Shown: positions 44,042 through 53,083 of the stretch, piece by piece
How positions within the stretch are numbered: the first letter of the stretch is position 1
Layout: each line of letters opens with the position of its first letter
Assembly: GCA_946403545.1 (NCBI GenBank)
Contig: CAMJAG010000002.1
Coordinates: 1-64,000, forward strand
Direction: 5' to 3'
Length of the DNA stretch: 64,000 bases
Source: an uncultured Caryophanales bacterium
Lineage (GTDB): Bacteria > Bacillota_I > Bacilli_A > RFN20 > CAG-826
The notes under the pieces: generated by a model
Database searches by the model: none
Told to the model about the DNA's origin: nothing
Seen by the model: only the letters and a program-made list of their open reading frames with translations
Translations under genes and position numbers: made by a program

Positions 44042-45163
44042 TTAGTCAGCAATGAGATTAACTTGGTTCATTTTGTTCCATGTAATTGTGCTAGAAGAAT
44101 ATAACTTAATGCAGTCAACACATGGTGCTGTAGAACCGACTGTACCAAAGATTGTATCGTTGTTGTTAACTTTCATTTGGATCTTGTTTGGACCAGCATT
44201 TAATGAAACGTTTGCGCTAATTTCGAAATCTTGGCAAGGAATGAATGATTTAGAGACGACGTTATGGATTGTAATGTCGTTATATTGAAGTGCTGTGTCA
44301 TTAACTAAAATTTGGAATTGTTGGCTAGAGAAAGTGAATAAAACTTCTGTTTGTTCGCCTAAAACTCTATCGTGACCATATTCACCAGTTAAACGAGCGA
44401 ATAATTGAACGTTAGTTGCAGCAGCACTACTTTCGATTTCCCATGTTAATGTATCGCCTTCAACGTACATATAGTGAATGAATGCACCATGAGTAGCGTC
44501 GTAGTGTTTTCTTTCTTTAATTGGATAATCATCAGCTGTTTTGCCTGCTGGTAATGGATTTGGAATATCTTCTTCGAAGTAGTATACATCTGCTTCTGGA
44601 TCATCTAAATCAAGAGAACCATCTTCTGTTTCGTAGTAATCAAAACCTTCGATAGTTGTACATTGATATTCATCATGGTTATCAATAAAGACTAAGCCTT
44701 TACCTTTTTGACCACCGGAATATGTGGAACCTGGCATTTTTGTACCAGCAACACCACCAAATGCTAATAAGTCTGGACAAACTTCAGCTTCTAAGAATTG
44801 AGCGTTTAAGTTAGCGTCGACATAGCAAGGAACGAGTTCGACATCACCCATAACTTTGTTTAAAGCAGCGTTATCGAAGTCCCAAATTTGACCACCATTT
44901 TTGTTGTTTTTCCAGCCAAGGAATTTCTTTCCTGCAGGAGCTGTTGGATCTGCTGGTTTTGTTAATGGGCTGTAAGCTTCAACTTTAGTAACGTCACCAC
45001 CATTGATTTGAACATTGTATTCTGGAAGTGGGATTACTTCATAGCTTTCATCTACAAAACTTCTTGGTGTTCTTGATTTTGCTTGGCTATTATCTCCGCC
45101 ACAAGCTGCTAATGCAAGAGCTGTGAGAGAAACAGCTAAAAGAGTGAATTTTGATTTTTTCAT
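44042..45163 (-). CDS. Lipoprotein with InlB-type repeat and carbohydrate-binding-like C-terminus
   Basis: 373 residues. Lipobox LAAC after a hydrophobic segment. Residues about 80-110 (AGKKFLGWKN...GDVELVP) resemble an InlB-type β-grasp repeat. The last ~130 residues have the β-rich pattern of CBM6/35-like domains: FARLTGEYGHD, VSLNAGPNKIQMKV and a DCIKL end. Predicted to bind glycans or polysaccharide for the co-transcribed GH3 copy B. Two ATGs (45175 and 45163) lie at the end of an interlocked inverted-repeat leader; I prefer 45163 (MKKSKF), the typical lipoprotein start. Confidence 0.75.
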   Translation of the reverse strand: MKKSKFTLLAVSLTALALAACGGDNSQAKSRTPRSFVDESYEVIPLPEYNVQINGGDVTKVEAYSPLTKPADPTAPAGKKFLGWKNNKNGGQIWDFDNAALNKVMGDVELVPCYVDANLNAQFLEAEVCPDLLAFGGVAGTKMPGSTYSGGQKGKGLVFIDNHDEYQCTTIEGFDYYETEDGSLDLDDPEADVYYFEEDIPNPLPAGKTADDYPIKERKHYDATHGAFIHYMYVEGDTLTWEIESSAAATNVQLFARLTGEYGHDRVLGEQTEVLFTFSSQQFQILVNDTALQYNDITIHNVVSKSFIPCQDFEISANVSLNAGPNKIQMKVNNNDTIFGTVGSTAPCVDCIKLYSSSTITWNKMNQVNLIAD

Positions 45164-45174
45164 GTTAATAATCA

Positions 45175-45226
45175 TTATTCAGTGAACCCTAGTATATTTA
45201 CTGAATAAATTCTCCTTTCTAGGGTT
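45175..45226 (-). promoter_or_regulatory. Interlocked inverted repeats (candidate pseudoknot) around the lipoprotein ribosome site
   Basis: In transcript order: AACCCTAG (45226-45219), AAAGGAG Shine-Dalgarno (45218-45212), TTATTCAGT (45208-45200), CTAGGGTT (45192-45185), ACTGAATAA (45183-45175). Arms 1 and 4 pair (8 bp), arms 3 and 5 pair (9 bp), in a crossed, non-nested order. The AUG begins inside the last arm. The Shine-Dalgarno is 36-48 nt from the AUGs in linear sequence, too far for normal initiation, so folding may decide translation. Confidence 0.5.
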
Positions 45227-45280
45227 TATCTATGAACTAGTTTTCATAATCGATATGATATAGAAAACTTTGTTTCCAAT

Positions 45281-45310
45281 ATTATAATGCATATACGCAC
45301 ATATTACACG
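45281..45310 (-). promoter_or_regulatory. Putative promoter of the lipoprotein-GH3 copy B unit
   Basis: Minus-strand TATAAT at 45281-45286 with a weak -35. Upstream, TGTGCGT occurs twice, 13 bp apart (about 45291-45314); just downstream GGAAAC (45272-45277) and GTTTTCTA (45261-45268) recur upstream of copy C. Looks like a regulated promoter. Confidence 0.4.
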
Positions 45311-45324
45311 CACAAATATGCAAT

Positions 45325-45358
45325 CAAACTGCTAGGCCGAGTTTGACCTAGCAGTTTG
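45325..45358 (-). terminator. Terminator after GH3 copy C
   Basis: A perfect 12-bp stem, CAAACTGCTAGG (45325-45336) with CCTAGCAGTTTG (45347-45358), 10-nt loop. T-run on the minus strand is short. Confidence 0.65.
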
Positions 45359-45385
45359 GATTTAAATTGTATTAATTATTGCTAA

Positions 45386-48300
45386 TTAAGCAGTCTTTTT
45401 CTTTTTGAGAAGAAGTACGACTACGACTGCTGCTGCAGCGATAATGAGAACGCCACCACCGACAGAGCAACCAATAACTAATGGAGCATTAATGCTACCA
45501 CCTGTTAAACCACCTTCGTTACGAACTGGTTCAACATTGAATGCAAACTTGAATGCAATAGCTTGTTGTTTGCCTGCTGCATCTTCGTATTTACCGATAA
45601 CATCGATTCTGTATAAACCGATATTTTTGAATTTACCAGATAAAGTTGTACCATCGAATGAAACACCATTTGGTAATTCAACACGGTAGTTGAGTTCGTA
45701 TTCCATTTCGTAGTCTAAGTAGTTATCTGGGAGGTAGTCTTCGACGTTGACACTGAATGATTTACCAACTTTGACATCGATAACTTCATCAGCAACTGCC
45801 ATTGTGACACCTTGTGCTTGTTTTGTACAGTTAGCGAACATATACATATTTTCTTTGTATGTTCTTCTAATTGCATTCCACCATGTGTAAGATGGGACTT
45901 TTTCACCATTGTATGTGAATGCTGGGCAACCTTGTGCGGAATCCCAATCCATCTTTTGAGCGTTCTTTGTTTGGTTAGAGAAACCACCGGAGTCGAGTTG
46001 TAAGCTACAACCTGCAATATTTCTATTACAGACACATTCGTAGCATTGGAAGTCAACGGAACTGTTACCAGAGTGAGTCATATCAGATAAGACAGCACCT
46101 TTGAAGCCCCATTCTTCTCTTAAAACGGATGTTAATAAGTAGTAGTTAGCAGCTGTTTCCATTAAACCACAACGGTTGTAGGAACCCATGACGCCTGTAG
46201 ATTTACCTTCTTCAAAGACCATTTGGAAGGATTTTAAGTAAATTTCACGTAATGCTTGTTCGTTAACGAATGAGATACCAGATTCTCTGTTCTTTTCTTG
46301 ATCGTTAACTGCGAAGTGTTTGAAGTAAGCGTAGACACCTCTGTCTGTAGCTGTACCGACAACGATAGCAGCCATTCTACCCATTAAGAATGGATCAGCA
46401 GAGTAATATTCGAAGTTACGTCCACCGAATGGAGAACGGTGTGTGTTAACAGCTGGACCCCACCAACCACATTTACCAGTTAATTGAGATTCAACACCAA
46501 CACATTCGCCTTCTAATCTAGCTAATTCTGGAGAGAATGTAGCAGCAACGATTGGAGAAGAGACCCACCACATAATATTGAATTGTTGAGGACCATCACC
46601 TTCGCTAGCGCCTTCTTTACCAATGTTAGATAAACCTGGGTTAGACATTCTGTTACCTTCAACATAGTTCATCATTTCTGCATATGTTGCTTCGTTAACA
46701 AAGTCTTCCCATTTCTCATCGTCCCAATCTAAACCTTTCATGTCGTTTAATTGGATACGATCTGCTTTAGCTTTAGTTGAGCTTGCTTGTGTCCAACCTT
46801 CAGCATCTTCAGCTGTTCTTGTAGCTTCTTCAGGAATGTAATCGTAATTGTGTTCAACATCGACATCAGCGATATTGAATTTGTATGTTAAGAATTCTTC
46901 GTAACGGCTTCCTTCTTTAACTTTTCTAGATTCTTCATCTGGAGTTGTTGGGAATGTTTCAGCGAAATTAGCACGGCTCATTTGTGTGAATTCGATATCG
47001 TTTTCACCTGGCATTGAGCTGTAGAAACCATTGTCTGTGAAGTGGTTTTCAACTTTATGACCTGTGAATCTGTCGTTTTCATATTTGATGCCTTTGCTTT
47101 GAACTTTGACATCAACATGATCAAATTCTTCATGAGCGTTCTTGTTAATTGTAATTTGATAGTTACCACCATCGAGTTCGTAACCTTTGAATCCATTGTT
47201 GTTAGCATCACTGAAGTCATAGTTAGCGACATCTTGTAAGTGGAATTTGAGGTGAACGACTTGTGTTTCGCCTGGTTCGAGAAGTTTTGTCTTATCGAAT
47301 GCACATAATACACGGTCAGCTTTTTCAATGCCACCTGCTGTATATGGAGCTCTCCAATAAACTTGGACTGCATCTCTACCAGCGACTTCACCTGTATTTG
47401 TAACTTCAACTGCGAGTTCGATAACATCGTTCTTTGCAGTTAATGTTTTACTCTTAGCAGGATTAATTCTTAAGAGTTTTTGTGAGAATGTTGTATAGCT
47501 TAATCCGAAACCGAATGGGCGAACAACACCTGTTTCACCGTTGTACCATTCATCAGCAGCTTCTTGGTTTTCTTTAGCCATATCAGCATACTTTGTTTCA
47601 TAGTAACGGTAGTCAACATAGATACCTTCTTCATAGCTGACATAAGCAGCTGGTTTAACACCATTGATACCACCTTTGACAACTTTGTGTTCTTGGTCAT
47701 CCCATCTTGGTGAAGCGTGGTTCTTATAGTCTTTATCAGTACCATAGGAGAGCATTGGTTCACCATCTTTAGTGAACATTGTATCTGCAGCGTGGAAACC
47801 TTTTAAATTACCATCTGCGTCATAGTATGGGTTATTTTGAGCGTTATCAGAGAAGTTCTTGAATGTTGGATCTTGTGTGAAATCACGTGCCCATGTATCA
47901 ACTGTATGACCAGATGGGTTGACATCACCACTTAAGATTCTACCAACAGCGTAGGAACCGACATCACCTGGGTTACCAATCCAGAGAATACCAGCAACCT
48001 TTGGATCTTTCATTAATTCATCGATTTCAAAGATGTTGGAGGAGTTGATAACAAAGACAACGTGGTCGAAGCTTTCTTTAATCATTTCGAATAAAGCTTC
48101 TTCGTTATCGGATAATTCAAGAGCGTGTTTAGCACTGACTGGAGATGTTGGACAGAATGATTTGTTTGTGCCGTTTGCGTTTGGAGCAAAGTCACGAGCG
48201 TCACATGACTTGACGTCACAACCTTCAGAACCTTCACGTGCGATGACTTGAATAGCTAAATCGTTAAAGTTTGCGAATGTTGCTTTCAATGTGTCATCGT

Positions 48301-48775
48301 ATTGAGACATTGGAGTTTCACCGATTTGAACTTGGGAAATACCTTTCCAGCTTGAGTTACCGTTTGTTCTACCAATACCGGATTTGTCGTCATTCTTGTA
48401 GAAATCTTGTAATGAGGAGTTGATTTCAAATCCTGCTTGTTTGAGGCCATTATTGAGGTCTTGGCCTCTGTCATTATCAACGTTATCTCTACCTGAACCA
48501 GAACCAGCACCACCTCTTGCTAACTTTGTACTTGCTTTGCCAAAGACAGAGATTTTGGAACCTTTTGCTAATGGTAATGTTCCATCGTTCTTTAATAAGA
48601 CGAAACCTTCATCAGCCATACGACCGTTAACATCTTTACCATGAGTGATGTAAGCGTTTCTGTTTGAGTATTCGCCAACGTAGTAACCTCTTGTTAATTT
48701 GATTTCTTCGTTAGGCATCGCTAAAGGTAAAGCCATACCGGCAAGAAAAAGTGGAATTAATAATTTTTTCTTCAT
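45386..48775 (-). CDS. Membrane-anchored glycoside hydrolase family 3, inverted domain order (copy C)
   Basis: 1129 residues, the same length and layout as copy A. Signal-like start MKKKLLIPLFLAGMALPL; C-terminal TM GGGVLIIAAAAVVVVLLLKKKKTA anchors it. The αβα part first (ADEGFVLLKN, ISVFGKAST), FnIII-like segment (VEVTNTGEVAGRDAVQVYW), then the barrel with VNDQEKNRESG and GAVLSDMTHSG near residue 897. A near-identical motif skeleton to copy A implies gene duplication, with copy B inserted between. Preceded by GAAAGGA. Probable surface β-glycosidase. Confidence 0.88.
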   Translation of the reverse strand: MKKKLLIPLFLAGMALPLAMPNEEIKLTRGYYVGEYSNRNAYITHGKDVNGRMADEGFVLLKNDGTLPLAKGSKISVFGKASTKLARGGAGSGSGRDNVDNDRGQDLNNGLKQAGFEINSSLQDFYKNDDKSGIGRTNGNSSWKGISQVQIGETPMSQYDDTLKATFANFNDLAIQVIAREGSEGCDVKSCDARDFAPNANGTNKSFCPTSPVSAKHALELSDNEEALFEMIKESFDHVVFVINSSNIFEIDELMKDPKVAGILWIGNPGDVGSYAVGRILSGDVNPSGHTVDTWARDFTQDPTFKNFSDNAQNNPYYDADGNLKGFHAADTMFTKDGEPMLSYGTDKDYKNHASPRWDDQEHKVVKGGINGVKPAAYVSYEEGIYVDYRYYETKYADMAKENQEAADEWYNGETGVVRPFGFGLSYTTFSQKLLRINPAKSKTLTAKNDVIELAVEVTNTGEVAGRDAVQVYWRAPYTAGGIEKADRVLCAFDKTKLLEPGETQVVHLKFHLQDVANYDFSDANNNGFKGYELDGGNYQITINKNAHEEFDHVDVKVQSKGIKYENDRFTGHKVENHFTDNGFYSSMPGENDIEFTQMSRANFAETFPTTPDEESRKVKEGSRYEEFLTYKFNIADVDVEHNYDYIPEEATRTAEDAEGWTQASSTKAKADRIQLNDMKGLDWDDEKWEDFVNEATYAEMMNYVEGNRMSNPGLSNIGKEGASEGDGPQQFNIMWWVSSPIVAATFSPELARLEGECVGVESQLTGKCGWWGPAVNTHRSPFGGRNFEYYSADPFLMGRMAAIVVGTATDRGVYAYFKHFAVNDQEKNRESGISFVNEQALREIYLKSFQMVFEEGKSTGVMGSYNRCGLMETAANYYLLTSVLREEWGFKGAVLSDMTHSGNSSVDFQCYECVCNRNIAGCSLQLDSGGFSNQTKNAQKMDWDSAQGCPAFTYNGEKVPSYTWWNAIRRTYKENMYMFANCTKQAQGVTMAVADEVIDVKVGKSFSVNVEDYLPDNYLDYEMEYELNYRVELPNGVSFDGTTLSGKFKNIGLYRIDVIGKYEDAAGKQQAIAFKFAFNVEPVRNEGGLTGGSINAPLVIGCSVGGGVLIIAAAAVVVVLLLKKKKTA

Positions 48776-49107
48776 ATTTTTTTCCTTTCACTTTAGTTTG
48801 CATTTTCCAGTTTCCTATAAACATAGAAAACCGAATTAAAGGAAACTTTAGTTTGATACAAATCTAAGTTACCTAAAATGCATTCGTGACTTCAATATAT
48901 ATTGAGTGCGTTTAATTCTATATGACAAAGATTTCGAAATAATTAGACAATTTTTAGATAATTTCTAGACACTAATTTCTAATTAGAGTAAAAAGTGTAT
49001 ATAGTTAATAACATAGTTATTAAAGTATATCAAATTTAATAAATAAATTAGATATTCTTGCTAATCATTTTGAAAATAAATAATTTACTATTTTTAGTAA
49101 ACAAAAA
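48776..49107 (-). promoter_or_regulatory. AT-rich regulatory region upstream of GH3 copy C
   Basis: 332 nt without a gene. It holds inverted repeat AGTTTCC/GGAAACT (48809-48815 and 48841-48847), GTTTTCTA on the minus strand (48824-48831), and the perfect palindrome TCAATATATATTGA (48892-48905). No consensus promoter is convincing; TTGAAG-18-TAACTT is the best candidate. The rest is low-complexity A/T. Confidence 0.35.
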
Positions 49108-49131
49108 AGATAGGCCAGTGTTGACCTATCT
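49097..49131 (-). terminator. Terminator after rpoC
   Basis: AGATAGG (49108-49114) pairs with CCTATCT (49125-49131), 10-nt loop; on the minus strand TTTTTTGTTT follows. Confidence 0.85.
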
Positions 49132-49151
49132 AATTTTTAAGGTTTAGTTAA

Positions 49152-52100
49152 TTAGTCTTCTAAACCTGCGATCTTTTCATGAATCTTTTGGAGATTCTTT
49201 TCGTGTTCCTCAACGTAACGATTGCTTACTTCTTTCATAGTTGACTCAACTGTGAAATCTTTGATAGCTTCATCGTTCTTTTCTTCGGAAAGTAATCCAC
49301 GACCAGCAGGAATTAAGTGACCAGTAATGACATTTTCTTTTAAGCCATGTAAGTAGTCAGTCTTACCCTTAATTGCAGCGTCAGTAAGGACTCTTGTAGT
49401 TTCTTGGAAGGAAGCTGCTGATAAGAATGAATCAGTTTCAAGAGCACTCTTAGTGATACCTAAGATAAGAGGTGAGAAGACAGCTGGGTGTTTGCCAGAA
49501 AGGATTGCATCTCTGTTCTTTGCAGTGAATGTATTAACATTGACGCGTGTACCAGAGAGCATATCTGTATCACCACCATCGATGACGAATACTTTTCTAA
49601 GCATTTGTCTAACGATAACTTCAATGTGCTTATCGGAAATGGAGATTGATTGAGAAGAGTAAACTTTTTGAACTTCTTTTAAGATGTAGTTCTCAACTGC
49701 AGTAACATCTGCAACTTCGAGAAGTTTCTTAGGAGAAATAGCACCTTCTGTGATCTTTCCACCATTTTTGACTGTATCGCCCTTCTTGACTCTTAAACGT
49801 ACACCATAGTTTGTTGTGTATGTTTTTTCTTCAAGTTCGTTTTTAACAGTAACTTGGTAACAACCACCTTTTTCTTCAATTTTTGTGACTGTACCAGTAA
49901 TTTCAGAAATCAAGGATTCGCCCTTAGGAGTACGAGCTTCGAAAAGTTCTTGAACACGAGGGAGACCTTGAGTAATATCGCTACCAGCAACACCACCAGT
50001 ATGGAATGTTCTCATAGTTAATTGAGTACCAGGTTCACCAATTGATTGAGCTGCCATAATACCAACAGCTTCACCAACTTCAACCTTACGGCCTGTAGCT
50101 AAGTTACGTCCATAACAGTGGACACAGACACCATCTTTAGTTTCACATCCGAATAAGCTTCTGATTGTAACTTTCTTGATGCCAGCGTCTTTAATTGCTT
50201 TTGCTTGATCTTCATCAATCATTGTGTTGCCTTTAACGATGACTTCACCAGTTTCTGGGTTAACAACATCGTTAAGTGCGTATCTACCGATTAATCTATC
50301 TTCGAGTTTAACGATGACAGCGTTTTGAGCGCTATCGATAAGTTCGCTAACTTCAAAGCCATGGTCAGTACCACAGTCTTCTTCTCTAACGATAACGTCT
50401 TGAGAAACGTCGACTAATCTTCTTGTTAAGTAACCTGAGTCAGCAGTCTTAAGAGCAGTATCAGCACCACCCTTACGAGCACCATGGGTTGCAATAAAGA
50501 ATTCAGAAACGGACATACCTTCACGGAAACAGTTCTTAACTGGGAGTTCGATAGTTCCACCAGATGTAGAACCCATCAAGCCTCTCATACCTGATAATTG
50601 AAGGATGTTAGATGCGTTACCACGAGCACCGGAGTTAGACATCATGTAGATTGGGTTACGAATGTTTTGTTCGAATTGAGCTTGAAGTTTCTTTTGAACT
50701 TCGTCTTTAACTCTTTCCCAAACTGCAACAACTTGTTTATGTCTTTCATTATTAGTTAATAAACCTAATTGATATAAAGCTTGTAATTCAGCGACATCTT
50801 GGTCACCTTTCTTAAGAATTTCTTCTTTACCTTTAACAATTGGGATATCACTTAATGAGACAGTTAAGCCTGCCACTGTTGAATAGTGGAAGCCTTGGTC
50901 TTTAATCTTATCCAAAACAGCGGATGTTTTTGGATTACCTTGACGATCATAACGTTGGAAAACTTCGTTAATGATCTTTCCTAAATCTTTCTTACCGAAA
51001 GGTTTTAAAATCTTACGGGATTCATATAATTCAGGAATATTACTACCTCTTGGAGCAAAGAATGGAGCAATAGCGCTATCTTTACCTGCTAAGGAATCGT
51101 TGGAGACTTCGTTTAAGTATGGGAAGTCGCTTGGGAAGATTAAGTTGAAGATAATCTTGCCGACAGAAGTTAATAAGTAACTCTTATTTTCTTCTTCAGT
51201 GAAATCTTTCTTAAGAAGTGCACTACCGACGATAGCGATTCTGTTATGTAAGTGGATTTGATGTGTTTGGTAGGCTCTTAAAACATCATCAACACTCTTG
51301 AATACTTTGCCTTCGCTTGCTGCGTAGAGTTCGTATTTTTCTGCTTCTTCAAAGTCGTTTCTTGCTTTATATTCTTCAGCACGATCTAAGAAGTTTTGTT
51401 TTGTTTCTTCAGTTGTAAGGTAGTAGTTACCAATAACCATGTCTTGAGATGGAGTAACGATTGGCTTACCATCTTTAGGACCTAAAATGTTATTGCTTGC
51501 GAGCATTAAGTGAAGTGCTTCTTCTTGAGCAGATTTACTTAATGGTACGTGAACAGCCATTTGGTCACCATCGAAGTCAGCGTTAAATCCAGTACAGACT
51601 AATGGGTGTAAACGGATAGCTCTTCCATCAACTAAGATTGGTTGGAAAGCTTGAATACCAAGTCTATGAAGTGTTGGAGCACGGTTCAATAAGACTGGGT
51701 GTTTGCTGATGATTTCTTCAACGATATCAAAGACTTCATCTTCGTATCTATCGATAATCTTATCAGCTTGCTTGTGCGCGTTCGCTTTACCTCTTTTAAG
51801 AAGTTCGCACGCGATAAATGGACGTAATAATTGAATAGCCATTTCTCTTGGTAAACCACATTGATACATTTTTAAGAATGGACCAACAGCAATAACGGAA
51901 CGACCAGAGTAGTCGACACGTTTACCAAGTAAGTTTTGTCTGAAACGACCTTGTTTACCTTTAAGTGCACTGCTTAAGGACTTAAGGGCACGACCACCAG
52001 GACCTTGGACTGGTTTATTTCTTCTGCCGTTATCAATTAAAGCGTCAACAGCTTCTTGAAGCATACGTTTTTCGTTCATCAAGATAACTTGAGGAGAATT

Positions 52101-53069
52101 CATGTCAATTAACTTCTTTAAACGGTTATTACGGGAGATAACTCTACGATATAAGTCGTTTAGGTCGGAGGTAGCAAATCTACCACCATCGAGTTGTAAC
52201 ATTGGTCTTAAATCTGGTGGAATGACTGGAATGACATCCAAGATCATCCATTCAGGCCTATTGTCAGAGTTACGGAATGCTTCAATAACTTCTAATCTCT
52301 TAGTAAGTTTTTGACGAGATGTGGATTTTGTTTCCTTCATCTTCTTATTGATTTCCGCGGCTTCTTTATCTAAGTCGACTTCTTGTAAAAGTCTCTTAAT
52401 CGCAGCGGCACCTTCAGAGAATTCCGCACCTGTATATTTGTTAATGAATCTAGCGACGGTTTGGAAGTCGAAGACTTCACCATGGTTTTCCATTCTGGCG
52501 ATTAATTCTTCACTTCTGGCCCAATCATCGCTGCCTTCTTGTAAACCCCATTCCGCAGCGTTTTGTTGAATTTCTTTAACGACTGGGATAAAGACTTCAC
52601 GACCGTTTCTTTCGTTGATGAATTCACGGTATGTGAGGACTGAGGATTTACCTGGATTTAAACAGATATGAGCGGCGTAGTATGTGACTTCTTCTAAGTG
52701 TTTTGGAGAAACATCTAAGATTAAGCCAATACGGCTTGGGATACCTTTTAAATACCAAATGTGTGAACATGGGCTAGCAAGTTCAATGTGACCCATTCTT
52801 TCTCTTCTAACTTCTTTAGAAGTGACTTCAACGCCACACTTTTCACAAACGACACCGGCAAATCTAATTTTCTTATATTTACCACAGTGACATTCATAGT
52901 CTTTGCTAGGTCCAAAGATCTTTTCGCAGTATAAACCTTGCATTTCTGGTTTTTGACTACGATAGTTGATGGTTTCTGGTTTTAATACTTCACCATGACT
53001 CCAGCTACGGATGGCTTCAGGGGAGGCTAAACCGACTTTAATCGCTGCTAATCTTTTAACATCAAACAT
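49152..53069 (-). CDS. rpoC: RNA polymerase β' subunit
   Basis: 1305 residues. Zinc-binding CHCGKYK...VCEKCGVEV near residue 60, clamp region, active-site NADFDGDQMAVH near residue 500 with three Asp Mg2+ ligands, and second Zn cluster Cys motifs around CGTDHG / CHCYGRN. Standard operon position after rpoB. Confidence 0.98.
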   Translation of the reverse strand: MFDVKRLAAIKVGLASPEAIRSWSHGEVLKPETINYRSQKPEMQGLYCEKIFGPSKDYECHCGKYKKIRFAGVVCEKCGVEVTSKEVRRERMGHIELASPCSHIWYLKGIPSRIGLILDVSPKHLEEVTYYAAHICLNPGKSSVLTYREFINERNGREVFIPVVKEIQQNAAEWGLQEGSDDWARSEELIARMENHGEVFDFQTVARFINKYTGAEFSEGAAAIKRLLQEVDLDKEAAEINKKMKETKSTSRQKLTKRLEVIEAFRNSDNRPEWMILDVIPVIPPDLRPMLQLDGGRFATSDLNDLYRRVISRNNRLKKLIDMNSPQVILMNEKRMLQEAVDALIDNGRRNKPVQGPGGRALKSLSSALKGKQGRFRQNLLGKRVDYSGRSVIAVGPFLKMYQCGLPREMAIQLLRPFIACELLKRGKANAHKQADKIIDRYEDEVFDIVEEIISKHPVLLNRAPTLHRLGIQAFQPILVDGRAIRLHPLVCTGFNADFDGDQMAVHVPLSKSAQEEALHLMLASNNILGPKDGKPIVTPSQDMVIGNYYLTTEETKQNFLDRAEEYKARNDFEEAEKYELYAASEGKVFKSVDDVLRAYQTHQIHLHNRIAIVGSALLKKDFTEEENKSYLLTSVGKIIFNLIFPSDFPYLNEVSNDSLAGKDSAIAPFFAPRGSNIPELYESRKILKPFGKKDLGKIINEVFQRYDRQGNPKTSAVLDKIKDQGFHYSTVAGLTVSLSDIPIVKGKEEILKKGDQDVAELQALYQLGLLTNNERHKQVVAVWERVKDEVQKKLQAQFEQNIRNPIYMMSNSGARGNASNILQLSGMRGLMGSTSGGTIELPVKNCFREGMSVSEFFIATHGARKGGADTALKTADSGYLTRRLVDVSQDVIVREEDCGTDHGFEVSELIDSAQNAVIVKLEDRLIGRYALNDVVNPETGEVIVKGNTMIDEDQAKAIKDAGIKKVTIRSLFGCETKDGVCVHCYGRNLATGRKVEVGEAVGIMAAQSIGEPGTQLTMRTFHTGGVAGSDITQGLPRVQELFEARTPKGESLISEITGTVTKIEEKGGCYQVTVKNELEEKTYTTNYGVRLRVKKGDTVKNGGKITEGAISPKKLLEVADVTAVENYILKEVQKVYSSQSISISDKHIEVIVRQMLRKVFVIDGGDTDMLSGTRVNVNTFTAKNRDAILSGKHPAVFSPLILGITKSALETDSFLSAASFQETTRVLTDAAIKGKTDYLHGLKENVITGHLIPAGRGLLSEEKNDEAIKDFTVESTMKEVSNRYVEEHEKNLQKIHEKIAGLED

Positions 53070-53083
53070 AATCTTTTATCCTC

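Noticed and set aside
45261..45277. CcpA cre site
   Set aside because: The GGAAAC...GTTTTC arrangement does not contain the central CG of cre (TGNNANCGNNNNCA).
48892..48905. TCAATATATATTGA palindrome as a strong operator for GH3 copy C
   Set aside because: It is nearly pure A/T in very A/T-rich DNA and has no clear promoter next to it; listed only within the region description.
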